The notes: generated by a model not told the origin, from the sequence alone. A stretch of DNA of 64,000 nt from Prorocentrum cordatum (GCA_963575745.1 CAUYUJ010018873.1:1-64000), one strand, 5' to 3'. Positions 30,945 to 41,984 are shown, numbered from the stretch's first letter. Numbers and translations are program-made.

Positions 30945-32830
30945 GCGGGAAAATGACAGTCCGTTTTATTGCAATACAAGCACATAGAAATCATCAGCAA
31001 AAAACCTTCCCGCTCATCCCGCGCCCTTGGACTCCCTCCCACGGCAATCACCCCCCACAAGACCAGCCCCAATATGCACTTTGATGGCGGGGGCTTATGT
31101 GACCCCGACGTCGGGTTCACTCATTCGTTTCTTTGCCATGGCTCCTCCACCCTTCATCCCTCCTTGGTCCTCCCTCCTCCCTTCTCGTCCCTCCCTCCTC
31201 GTTCCTCCCTCATCCTCCCTCCTCCCTCCCTCCTCGCTCCTCCCTCCTCCCTCTTCCCTCCTTCGCCCCCCTCCTACCTCCTTCGCTCCCTTCCTCGTCA
31301 TCCGAAGCATGGATAATCTTCAATGCCAGACAACTCGATTGAAGGCCATTCCCAGTGCTCCCATAGCATTTTGGCCTCATGTTTGCCTCGCCTGCGCCTC
31401 GGCTGTCCCGCGGCTGTCCCGCGGCTGCCCCGCGGATGTCCCGCGGCTGTCCCGCGGCTGTCCCGCGGCTGTCCCGCGGCGGGCCGCGGCTTTACTGGCC
31501 CGGGCCGCAGCTTTATTGCCCGACGGCCCGCTTTGCTTCGGCTGTCCCGCGGCTGTCCCGCGGCTGTCCCGCGGCTGTCCCGCGGCTGTCCCGTGGCTGT
31601 CCCGCGGCTGTCCCGTGGCTGTCCCGCGGCTGTCCCGGCGCAGTCTGGCGCTGTCATATTACACTTGAACATGTGTTTTCGGTCGCCAATACCAGCGGCA
31701 CGCGGCACTCCGTCCGGCCCCGCGCAGTCGGTATCATCATTATAGTTGCATTGCTGCCTGCGGACACTGCTCGGAACAACGAGAAGGCGACGCCAACTTG
31801 TTCATAGTATTGTCATTCAAGGAGTTGGGCTTCCCGGGGGCCTCCTGGGGGAGCGCCGTGGCCACTTGGAGCCGCCTTGGGGCGGCCGCGGGGCATCTCG
31901 GAGGCAAATTGGAAGGTATTTTGAACGACGTTGGGTGCTCATGAGTCATATTTGAGGTCATCGTGGGCTTTCTGGGGCCGTCGCGGAGCCATTCTGGGCC
32001 ATCTTAGGCGCTCTAGCCCATCGCGGGGGAAGAGCTTCAGACCTATGGTTTTAGGAAGAGGGCGACGCATGGGGGGGCAAAGCGATTCCCTGAGTCCATT
32101 CACGCCGATCGCTTCCAGTGAAAGTTCATGTGCGCGCCAGTATTCACGCACGCGTTCTCGCGTGTGCGTGTTCAGTTGCGCGCGTTTTCTCGCCCGCGCA
32201 TGCGTTTCCACACTGCCCTCCAATTATAGGCCATGTGTGTCTCGCCGTTTCGACCTACCGACGCATAATCTTACTGATGTTTGTAAGAGATCACATGCCC
32301 CGGAATTTCCTACACCTGTTCAACAACCAGGGCATGCATTCAATTGCACATGCATCTGCCGTTTCACACCGAGTTATATATGCCCGGACTTGCGTGTGCA
32401 TATTGTGCCGTCTCGGCGCTCTCTTGTCGTTCGCCCTCCACGTTGCTTTCCTTTTCTGTGTCCGCCAAGTCCGTGACCGTGTCTGTTCCTGTCAAGGATG
32501 TAGTTCCTATGGTTATCCCCTTCGTGGAAGATCGTCCCTGTGTCGCCGACGTGCTACCCCGTCGCTGTGCTACAGCAGTGCTGCAGCTGCGCAGCCGTCC
32601 TCAGTCGTGCTGCTGCGGCTATGTCGCGGCGTCCCGCGGCGATGCCGCCCAAAAGCCCGCTTTGCTTCGGCTGCCCCGCGGCTGCCCCGCGGCTGTCCCG
32701 CGCGCCCTTTTCAGCGCAGGGCGGGGTCGCCTCGACGAACGCAAGCCGCGGCCTCCCCAACCGCGTTCCTGTTGCGCCCGTTGCGTGCCCTTCGGCTCCG
32801 CCTGGCTCTCGCGGGGCCCCGAAATAGGCG
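30945..32830. other. non-coding insertion splitting LINE-2
   Basis: Protein similarity to the LINE stops near 30945 and resumes near 32880. The intervening ~1.9 kb holds a CTCC tract (31145-31300), an 11-bp array (31401-31645), short CTTGG-like stretches near 31830-32010 and a second, shorter 11-bp array (32600-32705). GCCCGCTTTGCTTCGGCTG is shared between the two arrays (31528 and 32658). No gene is visible. Confidence 0.5.
31401..31645 (+). repeat. 11-bp GCGGCTGTCCC tandem array
   Basis: About 17 near-perfect GCGGCTGTCCC units in two blocks are separated by a 60-bp variant stretch (GCGGCGGGCCGCGGCTTTAC). A related short cluster lies at 32660-32705. Confidence 0.95.
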
Positions 32831-32879
32831 ACGCGCCGCCCGAAATGGGGGGCGCGCCACCAGTTCGAGGCCGCCTTGG

Positions 32880-34871
32880 GGGAGATCGGTGCTGACGCTC
32901 TATCGCGGGACCCTGTCGCGAGGATCCAGGAGGTGAAGGATCTGCTGCATGGTGCTGCCGCTCGCGCGCTCGATCTCGCCTCTCATCGTGCTTCCGCCGC
33001 GGTGCCGCGAGAAGTATCGCGGTCATTCGCCGTCTTGCGTGGGGTGCAGAACCAGGCCTGGCCCAGAGTTAAGAGGGCGGTGAGAGCATATCCCCGCCCC
33101 GCCACGTTCGCAGACTTCAGTCACCACATGTTGACGGACCAAACGGGTTTCAGCATTTCAACCAGCTCTCCGGCGCGCTGCTTAACGCCCAGGTTGCAGA
33201 GCTCGACGCCCTCGACATGCGCCCGCAGAGCAAGGCTGAACGCAAACAGAGGCTACTCGAGTACCAGCGTGTTTGGGGGGGCGGTGCCAGGCGGGCCCCT
33301 CCTGGAGCCATCTTAGACTTGGACGGTGTCGCGGCTGCCAATCCCCGAGAGGCTGGGCGTTTCTTTGCTGACCGCTGGGGCCGTGTGCACCGCGGAGGTC
33401 AATCAGATCCTAGCTCGCGTCGTCTGTTTCGGTAATTCATTCAGTTTGTACCTGCACACGCTGCATGGGCCATATGCTAGGAGCAGCTTAATCCGCTTAT
33501 TGGTGGGCTTCACGACTGCGCCAGGACCAGACGGCCTCCCATAGTCAGCACGGAAAATGCAGGTCTAGTAGCCGGCTCCGCGTTATACGACCTGTACCGC
33601 CGCCTGAACGAGTTCGGCAATCTTGGCCCAGGCTTCAACCACTCTCTGAGGTTTTCTTCGCAAGAGGCACGCAGGCGCATAATGGCTGCTTCGTTGAACG
33701 AGCGCCTGATCCAACCCGCCCTCGATGCCTGTCCAACTTTGACACCGATCATTGCGCTGGCTGCCAACCGTAGGCTCGGGCAAGCTTGTCAACAGGTCTG
33801 CCATTTTGTTCAAGGTTTTACCGCGGGACGTAGCACGGCTGTGAACATCCTCAACCTCGAAACCGAGATCCTTGGCTGGCGGTGCCAAGAGGGGGCTCCC
33901 GACTCAGGCTTTGCCTTCTTCGACGTCCGTGCCGCCTTCCCGGGCTTGCTCCATGATTATACCTGGTGGATACTACGGCAAATGAGGCCCCGCGCCATTT
34001 TCAGCACCTACTTGAGCAGCTATATCGTTTCATAGTTGCAGTCCTATTCTGTGGTCGCACGGGTCAAAGATTCCGGGCGCTCCGCGGCATTGAGCAGGGG
34101 CGCCTGATGTCGGGCTCTATCTTCGTCCTTGCCCTTGACCCCTTCTTGCGCATGACGTGCCACCTCCTCCTGCCGAACCTCGATCAACTGGGCGCCTTTG
34201 CGGGCGACGTTGGTCTTCCTGCCCAGAACTTATATCAAGCCCTTCGTATTGCTCTCGCATGTCTTGCCGTCTCTCACCGTACTGCTGGGCTTGAGCTCGC
34301 CACCTCGAGGACCGTTCTGGTCCTCGCTGGTGCTCCTGCCCGTGCTGTCCTCATTTTGCGTCTCGCTCAATATGGCCTGCAATCTCATCGCTTTCAGGTC
34401 TCGACTTGCGGCCGCTATCTAGGCATCTATCTCGGGCCGGGTAGCGACGAGCGGAGTTGGGATCGGCTTTGCGCTAAACTATACACGCGTTCCTGGGATA
34501 TCAAGCACTTCGGCCTCGGCCTCTCCAAGAGCGTCGTGCAGTATGACGTTCGGGCTTTCTCTGTGCCGTCGGTCGCTGGTCAATGCAGTTTCCCGACCTT
34601 CCAGGCTAAACGCGCCGAGTGCACTTGTTTGCAGATCTTCCAGAACAGCCCCAGGAACTCTAGTACTAGAGAATCCATGAGGGCCCTTCTTCCCAGGTCG
34701 GTTTCGGCGTCGAGGCCAACTTCGGTGGAAGCAATGTCCAGAGCAGCCATGCACAGGCTTGCTCTCGCCACTCCTGCATTTCAAGCCGCCAGAACATTCC
34801 TTGAATACTCAGCACCGTCCCGCGGATCCCTCTGGTACTTCGTGACCGTCGTTGGTTCGACAACAGCATGA
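32880..34871 (+). pseudogene. LINE-2 reverse transcriptase remnant
   Basis: N-terminal helical part: EVKDLLHGAAARALDLASHR and, in another frame, DALDMRPQSKAERKQRLLEY. The palm includes FVQGFTAGRSTAVNILNLE and FAFFDVRAAFPGLLHDYTWW (motif A, Asp kept, about 33910-33960) in the frame to 34035, then a second frame with GIEQGRLMSGSIFVLALDPF (motif B) and GAFAGDVGLPAQ at about 34194-34229, where the usual ADD box reads AGD. Loss of the first catalytic Asp would inactivate the enzyme even without frameshifts. The thumb region reads VSTCGRYLGIYLGPGSDERS. Confidence 0.85.
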
Positions 34872-34919
34872 CCCAGAAACTGATCCGCAGCTATGATATG
34901 CTGAGCGCCCCCCCCCGCC

Positions 34920-35585
34920 CCTGCTTTTGCCGCCCCCCCCCATCCGTCTTCAGTTTCAGACCGCCAGATGTGCGCTTGATCGGTTAATCTTGTCCACGAG
35001 GAAGATGATCCGCAAGCGGGTCTCTCACTTCTTCGGCCCCTTTCTAATGCCCAACTGGGCCGTCTCTACATGTTCTTCGGGAGGTTTGAACAGATCGCTC
35101 CCCCGTTTATCCGCGCGTTTGTTTTGAAAGCTGCCTGCAACTCCTGGGTGACCTCGAGGAAGTTACCAGGTCCCACCCAGCGTTGCCACTACTGCGAGCA
35201 TGTGGGCGGTGACGACATGCGGCACCTCGTCATCTGCCCCGTCGCTGTTGCCCACTGCCCTCTGCCTCTGCTTCCTCCCTCCTTCGCCTCCGCCGCTGCC
35301 GTCTCCCGCCAGCTCCTCTTCCAGTTTTTCCCGCTATCTGACGACGCTCCCTCGTTGTGCGCCACGTTCCTCGACGTGGTTCACGGCGCGCGCAACCAGA
35401 TGCGCCCCGCAGGCGCCCGCGGCCCAGCCGCCGCCGCCCGCTCTCTGCGAGCTCGTGCACGTTTCGGAGCCTCGAGGGGCGCTCGGGTCCAAGCGGTGCT
35501 CCGGGGGCAGTCCAGTCGTCGCGAAGGATATGGGGAAGCCCCCTCGGGAAAATGTGGGTTTGTTCGGACCCTCTTGCCCGTGTAG
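34920..35585 (+). pseudogene. LINE-2 C-terminal CCHC-type region
   Basis: FVLKAACNSWVTSRKLPGPT leads into RCHYCEHVGGDDMRHLVICP, a C-x2-C...H-x3-C pattern found at the C-terminus of many LINE RT proteins, then a helical tail to a stop at 35583-35585. The frame from 35070 is open for 171 codons. Confidence 0.7.
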
Positions 35586-35644
35586 GGGCCTCTTTCGATC
35601 GCGTTTTTTTCTCTTGGCCGCCCTTCTTCTCTTTGGGTCGTGCG

Positions 35645-36065
35645 GTTCTCCTCCTCCTCCTCCTTGTCCTCTTCCTCCTCCTCCCCCTCCTCCTCCTCCT
35701 CCTCCCCTCTCCTCCTCCTCCTCCTCCTCCTCCGCCTCCTCCTCGTCCTCATCCTCTTCCTCCTCCATTTCCTCCTCCTCCTCCTCCTCCTCAATCTCCT
35801 GCTCCTCCTCCGCCTCCTTGTTCTCCTCGTCCTCGTCCTCGTCCTCCTTCTCCTCCTCCTCCTGTTCTTCCTCCCCCACCGCCTCCTCCTCCCCTCTCTC
35901 CCCTCTTCCCTCCCTCCTCCTCCTCCTCCTCCTCCGTCTCCTCCTCCTCCTCCTCCTCCCCCTCTTCCTCCCTTTCCCCCATCTTCTCCGCCTCCTCCTC
36001 GTGTCCTCCCCCTCCTCCTCCTCCTTTTCCTCCTCTTCCCCTCTTCCTCTTCCTCCTTCCAGGCC
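35645..36065. repeat. (CTC)n pyrimidine tract
   Basis: About 420 bp of CTC/TCC with TTC and GTC variants. Open frames on both strands are low-complexity. Confidence 0.95.
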
Positions 36066-36264
36066 CCGTCGCGCAATGTGTAGAATCACGACGGGAGGCT
36101 TCTCGCTGCGTTTGGCTTCCAGGGGACCCTGCCGGGCCTCGGGGCCATCCATTGAACGGCTCAGGATGAAAAGCCAGGCCCGGCGAAAAGGTCCAGACCT
36201 CTGGGGGTCGACGTTGTGAAGCAATCACGACGTCGGGGGTCTGTGGAGGAAGAGGGTGGATCTT

Positions 36265-36445
36265 CAGGGCTGCGGGCGGCCAGGGGCCGCTACGGGTTCG
36301 CGCTTCGGGGTCCCGAGCCTGAATTACCCCGAACCGCAGTGCTCCAGGAGTCATCAAAGCTGGGGGCGGCCAGGGGTAGCTGCGGGTTCGCGCCGCCTCG
36401 GCCTTGGGCGGAGTTATCCCGGACCGCACTGCTTCTGGGGAAATC
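36265..36445. repeat. ~87-bp tandem duplication
   Basis: Two copies share GGCGGCCAGGGG, CGGGTTCGCGC, GAATTACCCCGAACCGCA / GAGTTATCCCGGACCGCA and GTGCTCC/CTGCTTC. Bases 36446-37329 hold nothing else I recognise apart from a short TCC run. Confidence 0.75.
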
Positions 36446-37329
36446 GGGCGTCCAAGTCTTCCTCGAAGCTCGAAGCTGCGGGCTGTGTCACCACGAGTGG
36501 TCGGGTCCCTCGTCGCGTCCCTCTTCCCCCCCCCTCCCTAACAGCGCAAGAGCAGCGCCCCCCCCCCGCTGCAGTGACGTTGCAGACCGCGCCGATAAGG
36601 GGTGGGAAAACTGGGCCAGTCTCGTTTTGGGCCCCGTCCCTGGAGGCCCGCTCGCAGATTGTAGGGGTTTCGCGCCGTGGTTCCGCTGGCGCGCGCGGAG
36701 TATGCCGCAACGCTGCTCGAGAGTTTAGGCTGGGCCCAAGCCACGCTCACCTGAGTAGGATTTCCCTCTCGCACAGGTGGTCCGCTCCGCTCTCCCCTTC
36801 TTGACCGGTTCTCTTGAGGCCCATTCAGTTCTGACCCCCGGTCGCCTCCAACCCTAACGACCCCATGTTTCTCCTTCCTCCTCCTCCTCCGAATCCTCAA
36901 TATCCTCGTATCTCCCTCCTTGCTCCTCTCCGTTTCCTCGTCCTTCTCTTGAAGGGGGACCGAATCGGCATTCCACGTGTGTGAGGGAGCGCAGTCGTCC
37001 ACGTGTCGTTGATGTATCGAGTATGTAGGCAGTTGCCGAGACGGGGGTGGTCTTTTCAGAAGGCGGGTGAGCTTCCAAGAAGGCAGGAGCTTCTTAGGGG
37101 CTCTCCAGGTTTCTGAAGAGCCTTCCTAGGAGCCTCCGGGCCCTTTTGGAGGGCCCGCCGCCGTTTGAGAGGCCCCCCGCCAGCCTTTCATCGGCGTTGC
37201 AAAAGTGTCGTCGTGAATGGAGATTCAGTCATTTTTCGTTTGCGCGGCAAGGAAGGATCCCGCCTGGTGGGATTTCTAGAACAGCGTGTGTTTACGACGG
37301 GACCTGACATTACTCCGTGATTATATATA

Positions 37330-37470
37330 TACGTATCTGTATTTGTATGTATGCATGCATGCATGGATGGATGTATGTGTGTGTGTATGTATGTATGTAT
37401 GTATGTATGTATGTATGTATGCATGCATGCATGCATGTATATATGTATGTATGTATATGTATATACATAG
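37330..37470. repeat. (ATGT)n/(ATGC)n microsatellite
   Basis: GTATGTATGTATG and GCATGCATGCATG blocks with TATATA and GTGTGTG variants. Confidence 0.95.
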
Positions 37471-37559
37471 CCAGGCTTCCATGTCCCCGAGGGGGCCTGG
37501 CCTCAATTCTCCATGGCGGGACCGGGGCTCCAGGACCCCCCGTTGCCGGTTCAAAACGG

Positions 37560-38200
37560 CATAGATGGCCTCCAAGACGGCCAAGATGGCCCCTGATGGC
37601 TTCAGAGATGTTTCCAAGACCGCTAAGATGGCCCCAAGAGAGCCCAATATGGCCCCAAGATGCACCATACACGGCCCACAATATGGGGTCAAGATAGCTC
37701 AAGATAGCCTCCGAGGCGGCCAAACTTCCAAAGCGGCATCTCTTGGGAAAGCCCGAAGAAGCTAAATTCATGGATTTTCCAATGGTTTTCGAGTGATGTT
37801 TGCATATGTTTTTTTTTGTCGGCCTGCCGACGGTCCAGATGGCCCAAGAGGCTCCCAAGATCGCCCCCAGAGCGCCTAAGACGGCCCAAGAAGCCTCAAA
37901 GACGGCTCCATGAGGGCCCCAAGACGACCCAGAGGATTCAAAACCCGAGATTGCCTCCAAGGCAGCCCCGAAGCGCTCCAAGCGGGCTCGAAGACGGCGA
38001 AGACAGGCCTCAAAGACGATTTCTGACAGCGTCCGACGGGCCAGGAACGCTCTAAAACAGCCAGAGAGACCCCCAAGAAACCCCCAAGATCCCACCAAGA
38101 AGCCCGAGGAGATCCCAAGAGGCCTCCAAGGCGCCACCAGGAAGCTCCCAGGGGGCCCCAAGCGTGCCCCAAGAGGCTCCACAGAGGCCTCTTCCTCCTC
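37560..38200 (-). repeat. CCAAG (CTTGG complement) ~10.5-bp phased repeat
   Basis: CCAAGATGGCC-type units have spacings of 10, 10, 11, 11, 9, 11, 11, 10 and 11 bp at the start of the block. Long open frames on either strand are artefacts of the repeat. Confidence 0.85.
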
Positions 38201-38285
38201 CTCGCGGCCTAAGGGCTCCCGTGGGGCGGGACCTTGAGGATTTTCGGGCGGCTCCAGAGGCCATCAGGTCTTGCTCCAGACCGTT

Positions 38286-38306
38286 CCTTAACCATTGTGG
38301 CTCAAG
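38286..38306 (+). other. probable spliced-leader relic upstream of the sulfotransferase-like gene
   Basis: CCATTGTGGCTCAAG preceded by CCTTAA agrees with the dinoflagellate spliced leader at 18 of 21 positions by my count. It lies 127 bp before the ATG. The neighbouring CCAAG repeat can also produce GGCTCAAG, so chance is not excluded. Confidence 0.5.
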
Positions 38307-38432
38307 ATCAAGCCCGAAACCGTCTGAGCATAATCGAGCAGTCGGGACAGCCCCTCTCTTACATTTGCATCGTCTCGACTTTAGATTCCACGCATCATTT
38401 TCCGATTCCCCGTGCACGGCGAAGTGTTGGCC

Positions 38433-39494
38433 ATGTTGCGAACCTTCGTTGCGTTCCTATTCGTTTCGAGCGCTCGTTGTCTTCTGCGTGGCCCTCAGCG
38501 CGAGCGTGCCACGAATCATACCCGCCAGGAGTGCAAATGGAAGACCCAACAGTGGATCACAGAGCTCGACCGTCGACGCCTGAAAGGGCCAGTTTTCTTT
38601 TTTCATGTCAACCATCACAACGGACGGAATATTGGAGACATTGCTCGAAAGTTAGGGGGATACCATGTAAAATTGTTCGCGCGATGGAGTGATGTTGAAT
38701 ATTTCAAGAGTGAGGTACGGACGCATTTACATAAGCCGACCGACGGAACAGAACCAGAGGGATACGACATGTTCCAGGACAAATCCTGGACTGACCTCGA
38801 GGATACTTTCGACGGGCACACTTTGGACGACCTTAATTGCAGCGGGACCAGAACGCACCAGATTTATGTGACGTCCGCAAGACACCCTGTCGAAAACTTG
38901 CTTACTCGCGAAGCCTATAACCAGGCAAACATCCACGAGTTCGGTCTGATGCAGTCGTGTGAATCTGACAACATGGCACTTCGAGTATTCGCAGGGAAGA
39001 CTTGCCAAAGCGATTTTGCAGAAACATGCCAGAAGCTGACGCGAGACGACCTGGAAATTGCCAAGGCCCGCGTGCGAAAGATGGATGCAATTTTCATCCT
39101 CGAACACTGGCCTTCCACGAGTAAGCTTGCATGTTCGCGTCTTGGGTGGAGTAATTGCCAAACAGACGGGCTTGATACTCAATTTCGTGAGACTTATGCT
39201 TCCAATATTCTGGATCAACTCGATGAGAAGTCTTGGAAACAGCTCTTCAAGCGGAACGAGCTGGGCATTGAGTTCTACGAGTATATGAAGCAATTGTCAT
39301 TCGAAATGCTTAAGGCGGATGGGCTTCATGTCCCAACGGAACATGAGCAGAAACACGCCTTACCAGTTTTAAAGAGCCTGCAGGATGCAAAGGCGCTCGC
39401 AGTGCCTTCTAACACCTGGAGGAACCTGAGCGCGAACAGGGTCTCCAGGACTCTCACTCGCTGGCAATGCTCACCCATCTTGCCCCCGTCGTAG
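38433..39494 (+). CDS. sulfotransferase-like protein with N-terminal signal/anchor
   Basis: A 353-residue intronless frame. I chose the ATG at 38433 because it starts a hydrophobic signal or anchor (MLRTFVAFLFVSSARC); the upstream in-frame GTG at 38412 would bury it. PVFFFHV at 53-59 with G64 corresponds to the PAPS 5'-phosphosulfate loop of membrane-type sulfotransferases, but the usual Lys and Gly-Thr/Ser are His61, Arg65 and Asn66. YVTSARHPVENLLT at 145-158 matches the 3'-phosphate site (Arg150, Pro152, Thr158). ALRVFAGKTC at 182-191 and LTRDDLEIAKARV...ILEHWPSTSKL at 202-232 match the later part of the heparan/carbohydrate sulfotransferase fold. A Golgi or secretory location is inferred from the N-terminus. 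The altered P-loop may mean changed or lost activity. A probable spliced-leader relic upstream suggests a retrogene. Confidence 0.75.
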   Translation: MLRTFVAFLFVSSARCLLRGPQRERATNHTRQECKWKTQQWITELDRRRLKGPVFFFHVNHHNGRNIGDIARKLGGYHVKLFARWSDVEYFKSEVRTHLHKPTDGTEPEGYDMFQDKSWTDLEDTFDGHTLDDLNCSGTRTHQIYVTSARHPVENLLTREAYNQANIHEFGLMQSCESDNMALRVFAGKTCQSDFAETCQKLTRDDLEIAKARVRKMDAIFILEHWPSTSKLACSRLGWSNCQTDGLDTQFRETYASNILDQLDEKSWKQLFKRNELGIEFYEYMKQLSFEMLKADGLHVPTEHEQKHALPVLKSLQDAKALAVPSNTWRNLSANRVSRTLTRWQCSPILPPS

Positions 39495-39509
39495 TCGCCC
39501 AAGGTTTTT

Positions 39510-39975
39510 TTTCGGGTGTGCCCGTGCCTATTCGTCTCAATTGGATCCGCGGTCTTGTTTTTCCTCAAATTCATGTTCAAGGCAATTGTGGCTGTCTATT
39601 TGAGTGCAGAGTCTAATCAGCGCGCGAAACGCGCGCTACGAGCATCGGAGTGGCACGAAACGAACCAACTTTTTTTTTTGTTATTCCAATTGTTCAATGC
39701 ATTCCTCTTGCGACTCCGCTCGACTCGTAGTCCGATGCGTTCCTGGAGGTGGAGGAAGGAGGAAGGGACGATGCAAACACGTAAAATCGGAGAAAGTTTT
39801 CTAAGATTTTCAACGCCGATGCCATCGACGACGACGACGACGACGCCTACGGCTACGGCGACGGCGGCGACGGCGGCGACGGCGGCCGTTGCAGTGACAA
39901 CGTGACAACGATGGCGGCGAGAGCGCATTAAATGGCTCGTACTATATAGGAGACACCACTACAGTGGTGACTTTG
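39510..39975 (+). repeat. ~470-bp dispersed repeat, copy 1, directly after the gene
   Basis: It starts 16 bp past the stop codon with TCGGGTGTGCCCGTG and TTGGATCCGCGG. It continues through GCGCGCGAAACGCGCGCTAC, TTCAATGCATTCCTC, CACGTAAAATC, a GAC/GGC triplet run and GGAGACACCACTACAGT. The copy at 43156-43632 follows the same order. Confidence 0.85.
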
Positions 39976-40854
39976 TCAAGGAACAGGTGTGAACTACATG
40001 CATACATGCACGCAGCAGTGAACAACTCGAGGGCGGGTGCTTACTAGAACCTAAGCGCGCGAAGTGCGTGCGTGTTCTGCGGGACTAGAGCTCGGAGGCG
40101 ATTAGTTCCAAAGCCGTATTTTGTTTTTTGGGCCACAGGAGCAGAAGGAGGTGGAGAAGGAGGAGGAGGAGGAGGAGGTGGAACAGGTGGAGGACTCTTT
40201 CCCTCTGCTGACCATCCTCCGAGCGAATATTCAGCACTTTACAGATCGCCACCCTTCGCAACAAAGTTACCTGGCTTTCCGGCCCTCACCTCACCGGCCT
40301 GACACAGCTGGCCGACGGAGTTTGAACGTGCCGCTGCCAGGGGAACTCTTTTCCCTTCTTGTGGTTTTCAATGCCACGACGGCCCTTCCGGCTAAGAAAA
40401 GTCGGTGCCGTTGCATCATAGACCATTGGGCAGGTGAATTTTGGTTCTGCTCGCGCAGCTACCTCTGCCGATACAGGCAGCCGCTGTGGAGGTTCTGGCC
40501 AGGGCCACGTTGCACACAAAATCCTCATCGGCATCCTTTTCCTCATCACATTCCGCTCTCTCATCCTCACCTACCCTCACTTGAGCGCTTGTCCGTTGAC
40601 TGCGGCAGCAAAACAACGCTCTTTCTTCTTCTCCTCCTCCTCGTCTTCCTCCTCCTTCTCCTCCCTTCTTTTCTTGCATCATCGGCATCATCACCATCGC
40701 CATGGCCATCAGCATCAGCATCACGATCATCAGCATCGTCATCATCAGCAGCATCATCATCAGCATCATCAGCATCATCATCACCCACTCTACACGCCTC
40801 GTGGCCACAGAAAGATCCACAGAAGATCTCAGTAGTAGGGTTCGCAGTTCGCAT
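39976..40854. other. no gene seen; short triplet tracts
   Basis: A hairpin-like AGAACCTAAGCGCGCGAAG block near 40047, GGAGGAGGAGG at 40150-40180, CTCCTCCTC at 40630-40670 and CATCATCAGCATCATC at 40680-40785. The 289-codon plus-strand frame has no domain. Confidence 0.5.
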
Positions 40855-41935
40855 GTTTGACGGCAACCATTTTGGCACACCCCTCACGAGGATCGTTGCC
40901 CCACAGGAAGCTTCACCGAAAGCCCCAGCGGCTGGGTTCACATTTGTGACGGCGCCGATTTCGGCACACCTTTCACGAGGATCGTAGCTCCCAGAGGTAG
41001 CTCCACCAATGGCCGCAGCGGCAGGGTTCGCATGCGTGACGGCGACCAGGTCGGCACACCCTCACCCCATAGGCAGGGGAGCTCCAAAGTAGGCCCTGGT
41101 GACAGGGTTCGCGTGCGTGACGGCGCCCACTGCGGCAAGCACCCCACGAGGCTCGTGGCCCCATAGTTGGTTCCAGAAAGAACGCCCCAGTGGCATGGGT
41201 GCGCATGCGTGACGGCGCCGGCACACCCCTCACGAGGATCTTAGCTTCCATTGGGGACCCCACCGCAGGCAACAGTGGAAGGGTTCGCATGCGTGACGGC
41301 GCCCGTATCGGCACATTCCTCACACGGATCGAGGCCTCATAGGGAGCTCCACCGCAGGCCCCAGCGTTTGGGTTCGCATGCGTGACGACGTCCGTTTCGT
41401 CACACTCCTCACGAGGATCGTGGCCGCAAAGGGATCTCCACCGAAGGTCGCATTGGCAGGGTCCGCACGCGTGACGGCGCCCACTTCGGCACACCACTCA
41501 CGAGGATCGTGGCCGCAGAGGGAGCTCACCGCAGGCCCCAGCGGAAGGGTTCGTGTGCGTGACGGCGCCCGTGTCGGCACATCCCTCACGAGGATCGAGG
41601 CCCCATAGGGAGCTCCACGGAAGGCCCTAGTGGTAGGATTCGCATGCGTGACGGCGCCCATTTCGGTACATCCCTAACACGGATCGAGGCCCCATAGGGA
41701 GCTCCACCGCAGGCCCCCGTGGTAGGTTTCGCACGCGTGATGGCGCCCATTTCGGCAGACCATTCACGAGGATCGTAGCCCTCCCCAGCATGAGCTCCAC
41801 CGAAGGGTCCAGTGGCAGGGTTTGCATGCGTGACGTTGCGTTGTTCCATGGGGAGCTCCACCGAAGGCTCCAGTGGCAGGATCGTGGTCCCATACAGAGC
41901 TCCACCTAAGGCGCCAGTGGCAGGGGTCGCATGCT
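40855..41935 (+). repeat. 89-bp family array B (diverged)
   Basis: About a dozen units with the same order as array A: GAGCTCCACCGAAGGCCCCA, GTGGCAGGGTTCGCATGCG, TGACGGCGCCCATTTCGGCA and CACCCCTCACGAGGATCGTG. The GCGGCCCCGCCC segment of array A is replaced by GTGACGGCGCCC. Copies are far more diverged than in array A. Confidence 0.9.
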
Positions 41936-41984
41936 GGGTCACCAAAATCTTGTGCACCCCTCGCCCGTGCGTGGCCCCAAGCCG

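Larger units (their letters stand above)
27129..35590 (+). mobile_element. LINE-2: decayed non-LTR retrotransposon with nested insertions
   Basis: ORF1 (27129-28513) is followed by a 225-bp inverted-repeat element (28840-29064), an endonuclease domain (about 29500-30430), an unrelated insertion (about 30945-32830), RT (32900-34870) and a C-terminal CCHC-type region (34920-35585). It differs from LINE-1 in having an RRM-like ORF1 and no visible RNase H. Several frameshifts and lost catalytic residues show it is inactive. A CTC tract begins just past its 3' end. Confidence 0.85.
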
